Below are positions 47,667 to 49,309 of a stretch of DNA of 49,309 bases, one piece after another. Positions within the stretch are counted from its first letter, which is position 1. Every line of letters begins with the position of its first letter. The notes under the pieces were generated by a model. The model was not told the origin of the DNA and made no database searches. It was given only the letters and a program-made list of their open reading frames with translations. A program made the translations under genes and the position numbers. The stretch is from an uncultured bacterium (lineage in GTDB: Bacteria > Acidobacteriota > Thermoanaerobaculia > Multivoradales > JAHEKO01): NCBI GenBank assembly GCA_905479655.1, contig CAJQNK010000037.1, forward strand, positions 1 through 49,309, given 5' to 3'.

Positions 47667-48811
47667 AGATCCTCCACACGGGCGACTGGCACGTCGGCCG
47701 CGCGATCCGGGGTCGCTCCCGGGCCGACGAGCATCGCGAGGTCCTGGAGGAGATCGTCGAGCTGACGCGCGAGCGGGCGGTCGACCTCGTCCTCATCGCG
47801 GGCGACCTGTTCGAGACCGCCTCGCCGTCGGCCGAGGCCGAGAGCATCGTCTACGAGGCGCTGGCCGGGCTGGTCGACACCGGGGCCCGGGTGGTGGCGG
47901 TGGCCGGCAACCACGACAGCCCCCACCGGTTGCGGGCCGTCGCGCCGCTCCTGGAGCGGGGGCTGGGGGTGAGGGTGGGGGCTGAGATCCTGCCCCCGGA
48001 CGAGGGCGGGGTGGTGGAGGTCGAGGCCGGGGGGGAGCGGGCTCGGGTGGCCCTCCTCCCCTTCCTCTCCCAGCGCCGCGTCGTCTCGGCCCACGCGCTG
48101 ATGACCGAGGCCCTCGGCGACCAGGCCCTCTCCTATGCCCGGGCCATGGGCCGGCTCCTGGACCGGCTCGCGGGCGACCTGGGCGACGGTGTCGTGCGCC
48201 TGCTGCTCGGTCATCTGACCATCGCCGACTCGGTGCCCGGCGGCGGCGAGCGCTCGGCCCAGGTGGGCGAGGCCTGGAGCGTGCCGGCGCGCCGGCTGCC
48301 GACCGGGCTCCACTACGCCGCGCTGGGCCACCTCCACCGGCCCCAGGAGGTGCCCGCCGGGTGCCCGGCCCGCTACTGCGGCTCGATCCTGCAGCTGGAC
48401 TTCGGTGAGCGGGACGACCGGAAGTCGGTCGTCCTGGTGGAGGCCGGTTCCGGGACGCCGGCGCGGGTCGAGGTCGTGCCCCTCGCCGGGGGCCGGCGTC
48501 TGCGCCGGATCCGGGGCCGTCTCGAGGCGCTGGACGGCGGGCGCGACGAGGTGGGCGACGACTACCTCCAGGTCCTGCTCGACGAGAGCCCGCGGCCCGG
48601 GCTCGCCGACGCCGTGCGCGAGATCTTCCCGACGGCGGTCGACGTCCGTCTGGTGCGGGAGGCCGCGGACGGGCGACCCGCCGGAGCCGAGGACCACGCC
48701 TTCCTGGAGCGGGCGCCGCGCGAGCTCTTCAGCGAGTATCTGGCCGAGGCGGAGGTCGAGGCGGACCCCCTCCTGCCGCTCTTCGACGAGCTCCTGGAGC
48801 GGGTCTCGTGA
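47663..48811 (+). CDS. sbcD: Exonuclease SbcD (Mre11-like nuclease)
   Basis: LKILHTGDWHVGRAIRGRSRADEHREVLEEIVELTRERAVDLVLIAGDLFETASPS; VVAVAGNHDSPHRL; HYAALGHLHRPQEVP; TTG start overlapping the upstream TGA. Confidence 0.95.
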   Translation: MKILHTGDWHVGRAIRGRSRADEHREVLEEIVELTRERAVDLVLIAGDLFETASPSAEAESIVYEALAGLVDTGARVVAVAGNHDSPHRLRAVAPLLERGLGVRVGAEILPPDEGGVVEVEAGGERARVALLPFLSQRRVVSAHALMTEALGDQALSYARAMGRLLDRLAGDLGDGVVRLLLGHLTIADSVPGGGERSAQVGEAWSVPARRLPTGLHYAALGHLHRPQEVPAGCPARYCGSILQLDFGERDDRKSVVLVEAGSGTPARVEVVPLAGGRRLRRIRGRLEALDGGRDEVGDDYLQVLLDESPRPGLADAVREIFPTAVDVRLVREAADGRPAGAEDHAFLERAPRELFSEYLAEAEVEADPLLPLFDELLERVS

Positions 48812-49309
48812 GACCGCTACGGCTCGAGATGGAGGGCTTCGCCTCCTTCCGCGAGCGCACGGTGATCGACTTCGACGACGCCGACCTGTTCGTCCTCACC
48901 GGCCCGACGGGAGCGGGCAAGTCGAGCGTCCTCGACGCCATGATCTTCGCGCTCTACGGCTCGGTGCCGCGCTACGACAACACGTCGCTGGTGGCGCCGG
49001 CCATCACCCAGGGGAAGAGCGAGGCGAAGGTACGTCTGGACTTCGCGGTCGGCCCCGAGGCCTACACCGCCGTCCGGGTCGTCCGTCGGACCGCGACCGG
49101 CGCCACCACCCGCGAGGCGCGTCTGGAGCGCCGGCAGGGGGAGGGAACCGTCGTGCTGGCGGGCAACGCCCGGGAGCTGACCGAGCGGGTCCAGGAGATC
49201 CTGGGGCTGGGCTTCGACCACTTCGTGCGCTGCGTCGTCCTGCCCCAGGGAGCCTTCGCCTCGTTCCTCCGGGCGACTCCGGGCGAGCGCCAGGAGCTGT
49301 TGATCCAGC
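48808..49309 (+). CDS. sbcC: SbcC/Rad50-like ATPase, N-terminal part (truncated by window end)
   Basis: LRLEMEGFASFRERTVIDFDDADLFVLTGPTGAGKSSVLDAMIFALYGSVPRY; VVLPQGAFASFLRATPGERQELL. Confidence 0.95.
   Translation, partial: MRPLRLEMEGFASFRERTVIDFDDADLFVLTGPTGAGKSSVLDAMIFALYGSVPRYDNTSLVAPAITQGKSEAKVRLDFAVGPEAYTAVRVVRRTATGATTREARLERRQGEGTVVLAGNARELTERVQEILGLGFDHFVRCVVLPQGAFASFLRATPGERQELLIQ

Overview
High-GC bacterial chromosomal window of about 49 kb. No rRNA, tRNA, CRISPR array or intact mobile element was recognised. Codon-biased genes are dense and most have recognisable domains. Main blocks: (i) 1-10.6 kb: secreted and housekeeping genes plus several decayed genes, including a truncated Ser/Thr kinase and a frameshifted M3 oligoendopeptidase-like pseudogene; (ii) 10.98-14.6 kb: a tightly coupled pair encoding an N-formylglutamate-amidohydrolase-like protein and an FAD amine oxidase, a possible uncharacterised enzymatic module; (iii) 15-26.7 kb: miscellaneous metabolism (PQQ-like beta-propeller, PadR plus membrane protein, VOC, alcohol dehydrogenase, RidA, malic enzyme, Skp/OmpH, NUDIX); (iv) 27-33.3 kb: a compact sucrose operon (SPS-SPP, SPP, PfkB kinase, sucrose synthase); (v) 33.9-45.5 kb: an aryl-polyene-like type II FAS/PKS cluster (KS, KS/CLF-like, ACP, acyl-AMP ligase, dehydratase, ketoreductase, acyltransferase, MMPL exporter, GT2, polysaccharide deacetylase, DUF2062-methyltransferase); (vi) 45.8 kb to the end: a HerA-like ATPase, SbcD (Mre11) and SbcC (Rad50) operon with a 15-bp tandem repeat in the HerA-like N-terminus. 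Family assignments come from reading motifs by eye. No database search was run.
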